The notes beneath the pieces were generated by a model. The model made no database searches and was not told the DNA's origin. It saw only the letters and a program-made list of their open reading frames with translations. Made by a program: the position numbers and the translations under genes. This document shows, one piece after another, positions 23,486-35,423 of a stretch of DNA of 64,000 nt. Positions within the stretch are counted from its first letter, which is position 1. Each line of letters begins with the position of its first letter. The stretch comes from Acholoe squamosa (lineage: Eukaryota; Annelida; Polychaeta; Phyllodocida; Polynoidae): the NCBI GenBank assembly GCA_949317995.1, contig OX439039.1, positions 13,445,282 through 13,509,281 of the forward strand. Reading direction: 5' to 3'.

Positions 23486-24513
23486 CAGGGGTAGACACTA
23501 ACACTGGCTCGGTGGCCAATGGCCAGTAGTTTTGAGTGTTGGCCAGTGACTTTTTCAAAAACAAGCTTCCTATTGGCCCAGGTGGCCAGTGACCCCCCCC
23601 CCCCCTGAATTCTACTGCATCTGATGGGAATGAGCTGCCATAACTACCGTTTGTGATGAAAGGGGTTTTAATACCTAATACAGTGGAATTCCGTTTGAAC
23701 GAATTCTGTTACAACGAATTTTCGTTTATAACAAACAAATGTCTCTTTCCCAATTCAGCCCCTTACATTTCTATAGTAAAAAAGTCCCTTTATAGCAAAT
23801 TTCACATGACCTAAATTCGTTTACAACAAAGGTGTCTGAGGGGAGGTGTCTGCGGATGCAGAGAGGGGCCTTTGATGCTGATATAGGTGGAGGGGGGTAT
23901 GGGGAGATGTTGCCTTTAATCCCCCACAGATTCTCCCTACTTGATGGGGGGGGGGGGGAGTCTGGGGTGCAGACGATGCTGGTAGGGGCCTAGGGGCTAG
24001 GGGGAGATGTTGCCCTTCATTCACATTTGCACATCCTGTGTCGGAACTGTAGGGTAGCATAGATTCTTCATTCTATATATTATTTTTTGAGATTTGTGAA
24101 TAATTCAATAAACTTCTCTAAGCAGCTAATTGTAAGATGCTTCTATATAGACATGGAACAGAGCCTTAAAGGGGATATTTGGTAGGTTTTCAAGACTTCT
24201 AATGTGATGTTTGGATAGAACGAAATTCATTTATAACGATTTTTTTTGCTTGTCCCAAGTAGTTTGTTTTAACGGAATTTTACTGTACTTTTAATCAATG
24301 GGATTTTATGTCCCAGGGACATGAATACATCCAAAAAAGTGCCTATATTTGTAATCAAAATTTTCAAATCATTTACCTATTTATTTTAATTTCACATAAA
24401 AGAGGGGCTTCCAGCTACAAATCCCGGGCCAACAGATTTATCAGTGGGCCAACAGATTTCAGAGGTTGCTGGCCCGGGTGGCCAGTGGCTAAAAACGTTA
24501 GTGTCTACCCCTG
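23486..24513. mobile_element. 1.03-kb CAGGGGTAGACAC element, host of a nested insertion
   Basis: CAGGGGTAGACACTAAC at the left and GTTAGTGTCTACCCCTG at the right are perfect 17-bp ends. TATAT flanks on both sides (23481-23485 and 24514-24518). Subterminal GGCCAATGGCCAGT words repeat in inverted form. The centre is occupied by another element (23681-24285); removing it leaves about 420 bp. Confidence 0.85.
23681..24285. mobile_element. pogo/Tigger-like MITE nested in the CAGGGG element
   Basis: CAGTGGAATTCCGTTTGAAC at the left and TTTTAACGGAATTTTACTG at the right, flanked by TA on both sides. Subterminal ATAACGA and ACAACGAATT words are typical of pogo-like terminal regions. There is no transposase. 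Confidence 0.75.
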
Positions 24514-25780
24514 TATATGATTAATCTGCTTATATATTTGAGTTTTGTTCGAAAACAAATTTATTCATAACTATGGCTCAGTGCTGCAAAGTGGGAATTC
24601 CTGCCCATCAGACGGATTCCCCAAGGATTGCTGAAACATCTCTGTACCAAAACCCCCTTTCATTCATGATCCCCTTGACATGATAGATACTAGGCCTGGT
24701 CTGAAATGAAGTAAATGTTGTATTTACTAGGTACATCAAACACTGCCTGCACCACTCCCCTGGCAGTGTCCATCATTTGTAACACATTTTTTGTGACCCA
24801 ACAAATTGCTGCACTGGAAATTAAACTGCACTGAATTTGGCATATTCTTACAGAATGAAGATTAAAGGAACACATGTAAGAAGTTATTTTGGTATATCAT
24901 GGTTCATTTTACCTATATGAAACTTTCCCAGGGAAAAAAGGCCATTTCTAAACATTTTTGTAGATTTCTGAAGTGGATGACTGAAAAGGTCATTTAAATC
25001 AAGTTGTCCAAAATCAAAAAGTAGAATGAAACTAAAAGATAGTAATAGTATGTTTCATGGCATTTCATATAAGGTATAGTTTGTGAATGTGGACTGAATA
25101 GTACAGCTGTGGACTGCAAAATAAATTCGAAAAAATCACATTTTCCTGTGTGAAGGTGCGAAATGGTGATTTGGCAGTTTTAAAACCGTCACTGCATGAC
25201 CCATGTACATCATACAGGTGTGCCACTTACAATACCTGCTAAGATAAACTTATTTCACAGGCTCCCCAATTTTGGGAGCAATTAACTGATTTTTTTACGA
25301 TTTCCCGACCATGTGAACTTGCTACCACACAGGAAAAAATTATTTGATCATGTCATCAAAATCTAGGTCATGAGCTAATGTTGGTCAAACATATAGGGTG
25401 GCCTAAATCTAGGTCAATAGGAAACCCATTAGATGTTAATGTTAGGGTCAAATACCAGTGGTTGGGTTATCAGAATGTCTACTTCTTCATATTTTACAGC
25501 GTCTGTTCCTATATATTCGATCATATCAGAATCTAGGTCATGAACTAATGTAGGTCAGATATATAGGTCACTGAAAAATAAGGTCAAGGTAAAATTTCGT
25601 ACAGGTAAACATCCGGGTCAGATAGCTTTTTATTTCATGCTGATATTGTGGTTCATTCCAATTGAATTGACATTTTACTAGCTTACCTCCCTTTCATTTC
25701 TTCATTTATTATGGCTAATTGGTCCATTATTGGGATCCAGAAGGTCACAACAAATTGCCTGAATACTTAGGACAAAAATG

Positions 25781-26185
25781 TCAGATTTCTAGATACTAAT
25801 TCTGCGATTCTGTGAGAACGAATTGAGATATCAACATGATTCCAAAAGATTTGAAATCCTTGCACTCTCCTGCACAACCAAGACGGTTACTGGAACGATG
25901 ACCCCAAGGAACGATGATCCCACGGGAACGATGATCCCATTTTCTGCTCCCCAGGAACGATGATCCCATCTTAAGGAACCATGATCCCACTTTAAAATAC
26001 CTCTCATCCCTAATGTTTATTGAACCCTATGCACTAGTATTTCATGATTTGTTGGTGATTTTGTTGGAGATAACAGTGAAGTTGATACTGGGAAAATTTC
26101 CCAGGAGTATATTTTCTGTATAGGCCTTCACCTAATATATAGGAGTAATCTATTATTGGAGTGATTTTTTCGTAAATATTTTATC

Positions 26186-26271
<86 letters not shown>

Positions 26272-26714
26272 TTATTTATTTTACACATTTATTTCATTTA
26301 ATTATTGGAGATACACATCATCTACATGGATTACTTATAGGATTGTCATGGATTAACAGCCAACCTGTGAGTACTGTACACACACATTAGCCTACTGTCA
26401 CCCTCAAATTCTTCCTAGATTTCATGGAAAAATCTTCATCTTAAAACCACTTTGTCAATAACATGTTCAGGGATAGGATAGAAATACAATATGGGCATAT
26501 TTGAAAAGTGGGGGCCATCATTTCTTTAGGATGGGATCATGGTTCCTCAAAAGGTGGGATCATCGTTCTGGGATCATCGTTCCTTGGGATCATCGTTCAT
26601 GTATTCTGTCAGATTTCTAGATACTAATTCTGCAATTCTGAGAGAATGAAATGAGATATAAACACGATTTCACAAGATTTGAATTCCTCAAACCCTCCTG
26701 CACAACATAGACAC
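25781..26714. mobile_element. Foldback element with tandemly repeated arms, flanked by ~105-bp direct repeats
   Basis: Left arm 25893-25990 carries five tandem GGAACGATGATCCC-type units. The right arm, about 26525-26600, carries the same units inverted (GGGATCATCGTTCC). Immediately outside both arms is a ~105-bp direct repeat beginning TCAGATTTCTAGATACTAAT (25781 and 26609), ~85% identical by eye. The centre includes an (AT)n tract (about 26190-26270). The structure resembles FB-type foldback transposons. Confidence 0.75.
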
Positions 26715-26943
26715 AGGGGTTTAGCTCTAACTCAGTATCTTAATTCTTATGTGACGTACCTAGTAATGTTCGTACAGAAAAACTGGGTTGGTGAACGTCT
26801 GGATCTGGCACCCAGAAAGGGGGGAAATGTGCCTCTTCATGATTTTGACTGATTTGGAGCGTTTGAAAGGTGAAATTCCACTTTTACGGGTGTATGAGTT
26901 ACATTAAATTATAGTGCAGAATGACTGAATGTGGTCCGATACC

Positions 26944-27363
26944 CCGGGGGGGGGGGCACTTCAATTTTTTTTGATACGGGTGTGTGGCTGAACCCCCGAC
27001 TAACCTTACCCTTGCTAGCGCCCTCAATCGCGGGTTTTTTCTTCAAAACCCTACCCTTGCTAGGGAACTTTTGACATAACAGTCTTGGATTTTGCTCAAA
27101 ATATCTTAAATTGACCTTGTTTGGGAGAAGATTTGAATTTTGTTCATGCTGGGAAAATATTCATGAAAATTTCTGAATTTTCCACTTGAAGCGCGGTATT
27201 TTGCTGAAAGTTGACCCTTGCTAGGGACATTTTGCTTAAAAGTAGACCCTTGCTAGGGACATTTTGGTATGAAACCAGAGGCTTGGTAGGGACATTTGGC
27301 TGAAAAAGTACCCTTGCCAGCCGCACATATGTGTATGTCCAACATAAGGAGTGGCCCCCCCGG
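26944..27363. mobile_element. 420-bp element, CCGGGGG ends, 10-bp TSD
   Basis: CCGGGGGGGGGGGCACTTC at the left and GGAGTGGCCCCCCCGG at the right. GTCCGATACC is perfectly duplicated at 26934-26943 and 27364-27373. The interior repeats CCTTGCTAGGGACATTTTG five or more times. A 10-bp duplication fits Mutator-like elements. A related left end occurs at 29648. Confidence 0.85.
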
Positions 27364-27951
27364 GTCCGATACCGTACCTTTACGATATTGGTAAGGACGA
27401 AAACCAAGCTACAGTAAGGGAAAGTTGTCTGCAGTCCGTTGCAACTGGTAGCACCTCCATTTAAAGGAGGTGAACCCTCACGCAGGATCTCCATAGGAAT
27501 AGTACATGGCTGACACTGATCATTGGCTTAAACTGTCATTTTCAATATTTCCCCTGGCCAGAATGCTTTCAAACTTCAGATACAATTAATTCACTAATTA
27601 AAGGTTACTCGCTGAAAGTTTCTTGAGGGGATTGTGAGGAGAACTGCCATTAATTATTTGGGAAAGTTGGGGGTGCAGGTTGTGCGGGTTTGACAGGTGA
27701 AAAGTGCAATGGGGTAATGATTTCAAAATCCATTCTATCAATTTCTACTTATGGGAATTACTTTATATTCGCACACAATATCCATTTATACCTGTAGATG
27801 ACTCGCTAAAGGTTTCAACTAATTTGATGAAATAGTTTGAGAGAAAAATTATATTTCTTGCACCCCCATGATGCGCCACATAGACTGATAGTGGTGAGCA
27901 CTGCTTTGTTATTCACCTCCTATTAAAGTATGTCTGCCGTGGGTGCATGGT

Positions 27952-28242
27952 GGCGCTGTCGTATCCCAGAAGTTGGCACATCCCAGAAGTTGGCTGCACA
28001 TGCGCAATCCATGTTTTAAGCCTATTATCGCTCATGGGCCACAAACATCAATGAAAATAAATAATAATTTGAAAACATAAAAACCATGATAACATCCCTC
28101 TCTTCTTATAGTCTATAGAATTTGAAAGGACAACAACCCTAATGATACTGTCCCTACGCCGTAGAAATATGAAATGGGTAAATATATTTTGAAAATTACG
28201 ACCAACTTCTGGGAAGCTTGACTTTCGGGATACGACAGCGCC
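27952..28242. mobile_element. Foldback element, GGCGCTGTCGTATCCC ends
   Basis: GGCGCTGTCGTATCCC at the left and GGGATACGACAGCGCC at the right are perfect 16-bp ends. Inside each are CCAGAAGTTGG and CCAACTTCTGG. Length 291 bp. No target duplication is obvious. Confidence 0.8.
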
Positions 28243-28726
28243 CTCTGTAAACAGATAAAGAGGTTTTCGTCCAGGGCAATTCTGAGAGTGAGTGATAATA
28301 TAAGTATTTACGAAATTATTGTGAAATATGTTGGGAACTGACAACCAACTTACCAGAACCGATGGTTCAAACAATACAAAAAGCTATCTCGCTGAGTAGT
28401 TATCTTTTGTGAAGAAGGTTTGGACGAACAGAATACATTTTAAGGCATCTTATCTGTCTTTCAGTTTCAGGCTTGTTGCAGACGCCATTGTTTCACTTCC
28501 TGTCTTCTTTCCACCCTCTCTGACAGAAGAGTTCTAACTTTACCCTGTTCCCAAAAACATGTTCCAAGTTGTATTATACAGCTGATCAATACCTTATTTT
28601 GTAAATGATGTGATTTTGATATAATGAAATATTATGGTAGATGCACCTTCAATTATATCAGAGATACAGTGACGATAGATATAGAAATTTCTTGTAAACC
28701 ATTTACCTGACGGTTTATGGTAGGTC

Positions 28727-28802
28727 ATGGTGGAAGCCATTTTGACCGGTAAGCAGCAAGCCGAAGAGGAGAAAACGCCGCCCTCAAAGAATAAATCCCA
28801 AG
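28727..28802 (+). CDS. Candidate alternative first coding exon A (MVEAILTG...)
   Basis: ATG at 28727 opens a frame MVEAILTGKQQAEEEKTPPS followed by KNKSQ, ending CAAG|gtacct at 28802. A stronger donor (CCG|gtaagc) lies at 28748 in the same phase and would give just MVEAILT. The peptide is charged and low complexity, as many regulatory N-termini are. Both donors leave phase 1 after a G, as in the candidate exons at 40664 and 56608. This is a prediction from splice and codon features only; no protein family was recognised. Confidence 0.35.
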
Positions 28803-30935
28803 GTACCTAACTAATATTCCTCCAATCGTCCTTTCTCCCAGTCCCAATTACACATGGTACATCCGTGCATATTTAATGCATGACCCTGATTCATAAATCT
28901 TCCGGCCTCTTAGATTTTTGCGGGAAATTAAGTGACCCAAAACTGGCAAAAGAGGAGGGTTGAACCTCGCGTCGGCCTTGCCTTGGACTTCGGAAACCAC
29001 GCCACACAGCCCACAGTTGCGCAAGGTGCACAGCTCCCAGAAACTAAATCACATGATGTCATTGAACACCCCAAAACCACTACTAACTATCTGTGTTGAT
29101 TTACATCTTTTACCATTGACAAATCTGCGTGAAACTGAACACTGAAATGCCTCCAGTCACTTCTTTGCAAGCTTATTCAGATATTCTGAGGCTATTTACT
29201 GGAGGATCTTAACAAACAAGGGCTCATTTTAACAGGCTTGACTAGACCTTTAAAATGAATATTTTTGTACAGTGTTGAATGCAGGCAATTTTGCCTTTGA
29301 CCCTATTGAAGTTCAATCAAAAGTTTAGAACCATTTTATTATGAGAAGATCACAGAGCACCTAAAAATAAATGGTTCCCACCTGTTCTATCATCTATGGA
29401 TAAAAAGCATCTAGAAAATGTCTAGCTTTTCTTTTTCTATGGGGGCTGCAGTATGTTTGATGGACCCTGCAAACTTTTTGGGCAAGATTATCTCTGGTAG
29501 GCACTTTAACAAAAATTAAAGTTGAACATAGAGCGATATTTTGGGTCACATATTATAAAGCTTATTGAGACATTTCCAATAAATTTAGAATAACGTTTCT
29601 ATGTTGTCTAGAACCAAAGTTATAATAAAAATAGTGTCTAAATTTCCGGGGGGGTGGGCACTCCATATATATTCTATAGTAACCATGTGTGTACATCACT
29701 GTTGACTTGGTACCCCTTATAGCAGGGCAATTTCCGAGAAATATATACCCCTTTTGGCGGGATACACCAGTGAAATCTCCCTTATTTTCTCTAGTTTTTA
29801 AAATTGCACCCCTTTGATGGGAAACCCTTTAAAAAAATGGCAAAAAAGTATACCCCCAACTTACACCTCACTCTAAAATTGTGAAATATTGGGACCCTTT
29901 CAAAGGGAAAATTTTCCACAAAACCAACCCCTTTTACTGCAACTTTTAAGAATCTTCCAAGAGAATTCCTCCTTGAAATCAATACCCCTTTTAGCCCAGA
30001 AAAGGCTTCAATATTACCTTCACATTCAATTTCATGTAAAATGGTTAATAATTGGTATTTTTCTTCCTACATTTGTCCTTTGGGTAGTTTTATATCTAAA
30101 CTTTAGGAATTACTATCTAAATCCAATGAAAAGAAATTAATAATGTCCTATATCAATGAAACTGGCAAGGACGCAAACACTGACTGGACTCACACCTCAC
30201 AAAAAGTGTCAAAACAGCCTGCCAGCTTTCCTCACCCTCCACTGTGGCGATGTCAAAGTGCCTATCTCTGGACACTTGTCCCAACCAAATTAATTTGGAT
30301 CCAAATTAAACTCTTAACTATAGCAGAATTCTGGGTCTGATTTGGTACCTTTGACCGGTCATTATTCCACTTTAAATTGACATAGAGACTTCATTTAAAA
30401 AGCAAATCCACTTCTTTTCTCAAGATCTATCCATTGCTCATTAGATGAGTTTAATGGGATAAAGTCTTGAAAAACTAGGTAAGTGCCTACACAAGAAATT
30501 GCATTGTGCTTGTCTTGAATGTGCCATTATCATGATTATGTGGGACCCCGATCAAAAAGATAGCTGCGGTTTTTAATCCCCTGAGTGTGTAAGGCAAAAA
30601 GATTCAAAAAGAAAATCTTTCAAAATTCTAATTTTAACTTGAAATTTAAAAATCTTATATATCTTTTAACTCATTGTTACTTTTATATGTTAATCTACCA
30701 TATTTAGCTTGAAATTGGTGTAATTGGTTAGTAGATTGACCTACCCAATCAGAAACTATAGTATCGGTATGGGCCCGGGAGTATGGGTAATTAAGTACAG
30801 TAATGCCCAAATGACCCATGCGCAGTGCATGTTTAATGGTCAGTGTTATCTATGTATTTGAGTAGAAATGGGAAGTGGTGAAATGACAGAAAGATTTTCA
30901 TATATCTAAATATGTAAAGTGGCATAGAATTGCTT
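28803..30935. other. Non-coding stretch, presumed intron or intergenic
   Basis: Nothing gene-like was found. 29648 carries a CCGGGGGGGTGGGCACTCC end like the 26.9-kb element, followed by a CCCCTTTT-rich 400 bases, but the partner end is not found. The rest is unremarkable AT-rich DNA. Confidence 0.4.
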
Positions 30936-31006
30936 CTTTTTGAATCAAGTTGATACTCCAATTAGTCTTAGTAAGACTAATTGGAGTATCAACTTGATTC
31001 AAAAAG
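30936..31006. repeat. Perfect 35-bp inverted repeat with 1-nt loop
   Basis: Arms 30936-30970 and 30972-31006 are fully complementary around a single G. The arm reads CTTTTTGAATCAAGTTGATA and onward. Outside, ATAGAATTGC and CTATGAATTGC appear in direct orientation. It may be a hairpin precursor or an artefactual fold-back. Confidence 0.9.
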
Positions 31007-31214
31007 CTATGAATTGCAAATTTTAAGCTCTATCATTTACTGTTCGACCTTTCTAAATCTGCTGAAGTCCAGATATGTGGCTGACTTCGCTACCCAATCT
31101 GACCCTCCTCCCCACATTAAAAATCTAGCCCACGTTCTAGCAAAAATGCCTGCGTGCTACCGCAGTACCGTGGGCTATGCCATAGTCATATAAAACAACT
31201 ACACAAACTGGCCC

Positions 31215-32054
31215 TACCGTAATCTCCCGCATAGAAGGCGCGTCTTCTACGCCAAACAAAATGCTGCTGGGTCTTATACGCGGGAGGGTAATTGCCTTGA
31301 GTTGGGGATGCGCCTTATACGCGGGTTTTTCCAACATCTCATTTGGGAAAATGCGGCGATGACAGCTTGAACTCATATAGCCAGCAGCGCGGCAGACCGG
31401 GAGGTGTCGACGCGCTCGCTGGGCATAAGGCCCACCATGCGCCGATGACAGCTTGAACTCATATAGCCAGCACCGCGGCAGACCGGGAGGTGTCGACTGG
31501 CGCTCGGCGGGTTTGACGCCGACCGTGTGCCGATGACAGCTTGAACTCATATAGCGGCATAGCCAGCACCGTGGCAGCCCAGTCGGTGTAGATTTGCTCG
31601 GCGGGTTTGACGCCGACCGTCACACTGTGTGCCGATGACAGCTTGAACTCATATAGCCAGCACCGCGGCAGACCGGGAGGTGTCGACGGGCGCTCGGCGG
31701 GTTTGACGCCGACCGTGTGCCGATGACAGCTTGAACTCATAGCGCCAGCACCGCGGCAGACCGGTCGCTGTAGATTTGCTCGGCGGGTTTGACGCCGACC
31801 GTGTGCCGATGACAGCTTGAACTCATATAGCCAGCACCGCGGCAGACCGGTCGCTGTAGAATAGGGGGTGGGGAGGGGGGGGGCGCCTTCTACGCGAAAC
31901 AGCCCCCCTGTGAGTTGGGGGGGCGCCTTATACGCGGGTTTTTCCGGAAATCGATCCAGAAGAGGTACGTGCGCCTTCTACGTGAAAAGGCCTTCTCTGA
32001 GTTGGGGGGGCGCCTTCTACGCGAGCTGCGCCTTCTACGCGGGAGATTACGGTA
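31215..32054. mobile_element. 840-bp TACCGTA element carrying a six-unit tandem array (copy 1)
   Basis: TACCGTAATCTCCCGCATAG to GGGAGATTACGGTA. Between the family-type ends lies a GC-rich array in which GATGACAGCTTGAACTCATA recurs at about 31354, 31443, 31531, 31634, 31722 and 31808 (period ~86-103). Two unit types alternate: one with CCGGGAGGTGTCGAC, one with GTGTAGATTTGCTCGGCGGG. CpG is far denser than in the surroundings. Small open frames in the array are not credible genes. Confidence 0.9.
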
Positions 32055-32110
32055 TCTTCGCTTCTAATGGTCGGATTTGAGAAATTCTTTCACTATTAGA
32101 AAGCTAAGAT

Positions 32111-32285
32111 CAGGGATGTAAATCTTCAGGAATTATCAGGATTTCCTGATTTCTGAAATTTTTGAATGACATTTATTTTCCTTACATTAGTGGTAAGGAG
32201 GGCTATTTGTGAAAAAAATAGAGGGTTTTATATCAAGTAAATGTATGGCTTCCTGATTTTTGCCTATTCCTGACTTACATCCCTG
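32111..32285. mobile_element. 175-bp MITE, CAGGGATGTAAATC ends, 6-bp TSD
   Basis: CAGGGATGTAAATC at the left and CTTACATCCCTG at the right. TAAGAT is duplicated at 32105-32110 and 32286-32291. Subterminal CAGGATTTCCTGATTT words. Confidence 0.88.
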
Positions 32286-32403
32286 TAAGATCATGCCATG
32301 CCATCCTGGCCTGCGTCCTAAGGCCCTTTGCCATCCATTAAGATTCTACACCGGCGTGCTGGCATCATTTTAGCAACACTGTATGTGTATTTAGGGACCC
32401 CAC

Positions 32404-32653
32404 TACCGTAATCTCCCATGTATAAGGCGCAGCTTGCGTATAAGGCGCACCCCAACTCAGAGAATGCAAGTCCACATATAAGGCGCAACTCTAAGGGCAG
32501 ATTTTTGTTAATTTAGTACTGTTCTATAGTAAAAATACCCCCCCCCCCTATAAGGTGCACCCCAAACTCAAGGCAATGTCCCTCCCATGTATAGGACTCA
32601 GCAGCATTTTGTTTGGCCTATAAGACGCGCCTTATACGCGGGAGATTTAGGTA
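32404..32653. mobile_element. TACCGTA-family MITE, AAGGCGC subtype
   Basis: 250-bp copy, TACCGTAATCTCCCATG to GGGAGATTTAGGTA. The sequence just outside its right end (32660-32730) reappears inverted inside the 43.1-kb copy. Confidence 0.88.
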
Positions 32654-34140
32654 TGTCCTATTATGACTTACGGAGAGAGAAACATATCGAAAGAAAGGTC
32701 TTGGGTGTCCCCCTTGCGGATCCAGGCCACCAGTTTTTGCCTCCTTGTGAGCAGAATCTTACTGTAGCAGTGCAGCACCTGTGGTAAAGGTAGTTGGATC
32801 AGGTAACCTTGTCAACAGGTACACTGATGGAGGGAGGAATCGGACAAGGCGTGGCACCTGACAAAGCGTCTACCTGTTACTGTTCTCATATAATACACAG
32901 ACCACACCTTTATTCAATCAGGGAGGCGTTATATGGCATGACTAAATTAATTACGAAAAATTGGGCTGATCCTAGACATTTTTGGATATGCTAAATTTTT
33001 TTCAGTTATTTAGTTAAATATTTAAAATTGCGGTTTGTACTTTCAACACTCAAAGTGAATAACTATTGAAAAAGATCAATTACATGCTATTCTCTCTGAA
33101 TATACCCTAATTGTACATTTTATTTTTGCTTTTCAGGACAGACACTTGACTGACCCTATTCAATATTCGGTGAGTTTAACTTTTTGCTATTTAGTTTCTT
33201 TTCTGTGTTTGTGGCAGATTATGACATATTAATGCTGTGAAATTTTAATTGTTTGCTATTGTCACTACAACTTTGAAAAGAAGAAAGCTATGCTAGAATT
33301 TTTAGCCTCCATTCACTATATAATCGGATTACATGCACAGCAAACCTTCACTCTTAAAGCACAGTTTGTGTACTCTATTTTCCCAGAGTCTGTCTTTGCC
33401 TATTTTATGGAACTGTTCTAAAGCTTCAGAAATCAAAGCCATGTGCACCTTAAAGCATTTCCTTCGACTTAAGGTGCATCTTGACAAGTGAGGTAACTCA
33501 TATGTGAGGTTTTATCTTAATTAAATAACAAACAAAAATATTGACAGTGGGGAGAGGGGGTCTGATATTGCATTTCAGAAAATGCCAGACCCCTTGACAA
33601 GTACCATAATCTCCCGCGTAGAAGGCGCAGCTCACGTAAAAGGCGCACCCCCAACTCAGAGAAGGCTGTTTCACGTAGAAGGCGCACCCCTGAGGGCAGA
33701 TTGTTGTCAGTTTAGTACTGTTCTATTGGCCACTAGCTGGTCTGGAGCGTTGTTGCGTAGCAACATCGCTGGGCAACTCTTATTATGTTTTCGGTTTCCG
33801 TGAGTGACATCAGATTCGCCCTGTGACGCCATCTGTGACGTCACAGGGCGAACATGATGTAATAGGAGTGGCAACTCCTATGTGTGGTCCTTGCCACATT
33901 TTTCTTGTTTAGGCCTAACATGACTCTCGTGTAAATTTCTGTCTGTGCATTTTCACAAAGCCATAGAGTGTATTTCAGAGAAATCAAATTTCGGTTTTTC
34001 ACACCCCTGATAATAGAGCAACTCCCCAGCACAGATTTGTGATTTATGCCTACTGTTGTTAGCATATCAACTCCTAATGTCAGTATGATACAAAAGCAGG
34101 GTTGGTGGGTTTCTTAATGGCAAAACGGGCTTGGCTCATA
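32654..34140. other. Non-coding stretch with a truncated TACCGTA copy and hairpins
   Basis: 33602-33727 is the left half of an AAGGCGC-subtype copy, cut off after TAGTACTGTTCTAT. Next to it, 33807-33828 and 33839-33860 form a 22-bp imperfect hairpin around TTCGCCCTGTGACG. 33555-33596 is a small GGGGTCTG/CAGACCCC foldback. No gene was recognised. Confidence 0.6.
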
Positions 34141-34520
34141 AGGCCATTTTATTCTAATGACTTGGATTACGTATCCGGCGACGAGATTTTTGGCATTTTT
34201 GCCTCTGCCCGACTGGATCTTTGGATAAACTAAACAAAAAAATACCCCCTGACAAAAATTGTAGGTAGTGACCCAAAGAAAGTTCATATTTTGATTTTGC
34301 CCTTCATGTGTGAAAAGTTCTCCACGTTTCCCGATAAAATGACTCTAAGACATGGGATTTATATGGCCTCTTTTTTTTTTTTTTTGCCACTGGCGATGGC
34401 ATATTTTGGCTGTCAGGTGAGGGTGAAAGTGAGTTTTTTTTGTGTTTTTTTTTTTCCTCTGCCCAAACAAAGTTGTAGGTGAAAAAGTCTGTAATCCAAG
34501 TTATTATAATTACATGGCCT
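34141..34520. mobile_element. AACTTGGATTACGG foldback family, copy 2
   Basis: AGGCCATTTTATTCTAATGA with CTTGGATTACG at the left and TAATCCAAGTTATTATAATT with ACATGGCCT at the right. The interior has TTTTTTGCC and CTGCCC words as in the 15.0-kb copy. Confidence 0.8.
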
Positions 34521-34532
34521 AAGGCGTAAAAA

Positions 34533-34745
34533 AATTGTCGTGTTCAGGTAACAGGGTTGAAAAAAATTAGGGTAGGTAGCTAGGGAATTTCTTTATTTTG
34601 GAGATTTTTTTTTTAGGCCGGCTTTTGAGGTAAGAAATCGTAAAAAAAAAATACTCCCATGTCTCGATAAGTGCCAAAATATGCCCTTAAAAAGTAAGGG
34701 TAGGGCCAAAAAATTAGGGTAGGTAGCGTTACCTGAACACAATTA
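34533..34745. mobile_element. Small foldback, TGTTCAGGTAAC ends
   Basis: TGTTCAGGTAACAGG at the left and GTTACCTGAACACAATT at the right, with internal direct repeats AAATTAGGGTAGGTAGC. It lies exactly between two copies of the AACTTGGATTACGG family, with GGCCTAAGG at both junctions, so it may be nested within a larger structure. Confidence 0.65.
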
Positions 34746-34757
34746 TTTTTAGGCCTA

Positions 34758-35115
34758 AGGCCATGTAATTCTAATAACTTGGATTACGGATTTTTTCACT
34801 TAACTCTTTGGTCGGCCATCATTCCAATATATCCCATCAACCAGAGCAAAAAAAAAAAAAAAAAAAAAAAAAAGGCACGGAAAGGTTACTTAAATTCATT
34901 AAAACTAGATAACGAGAATTGAGGGCCACAAAACTGAGGATCTATGGCTAAAAATATACTTTTTTTCCAAGCAAGATTTTTTGTTGTTGCTACATTCTCT
35001 GAAAATCATGTCGGGCAGAGGCAAAAAAATGAAAATAAATTTTTATTTATTGTCCAATTTGCTCAAAAAAATCGTCGCCGGATCCGTAATCCAAGTTATT
35101 AGAATAAAATGGCCT
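34758..35115. mobile_element. AACTTGGATTACGG foldback family, copy 3
   Basis: AGGCCATGTAATTCTAATAA at the left and TTATTAGAATAAAATGGCCT at the right, with near-perfect AACTTGGATTACGGAT arms. The interior contains a run of about 20 A (near 34851). Confidence 0.85.
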
Positions 35116-35423
35116 AATACAGTGATGCCGTAAGGACGCCGGCTTTTGCCGTTGTAGAATCGTAATGGCCGGCGTAGGGCTTTGGAACGCAGGCCAAAAT
35201 GGCCTGGCATGTCCTCAGCTTTCTAATGGTGAAAGAATTTCTCAAATTGGCCTATTAGAAGCAAAGATAGGGAAATTTTTGCGAATTTGTTTCATATTCA
35301 AAAATTTCTCTATTTCTTTGAGTTCATATGGGTACATTAAGATATCAGTGTTCATATGGCCTGCATGGGAGGGAAATGGCCTGCGTAAGATGCCATGACG
35401 CAGGCGACGTTGGCCTGCTTCGA

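Noticed and set aside
31137..31740. Open frames of 93-137 residues on the minus strand (Ser/Cys/His/Arg-rich)
   Set aside because: They run through the tandem array of a MITE and repeat with its period. The same unit reads differently in the second copy, so there is no conserved protein.
33137..33169. 33-base microexon-like segment between ttttcag and gtgagt
   Set aside because: Splice-like borders are good, but it is open only in phase 0, incompatible with the phase-1 candidate exons nearby, and no coding partner was found.
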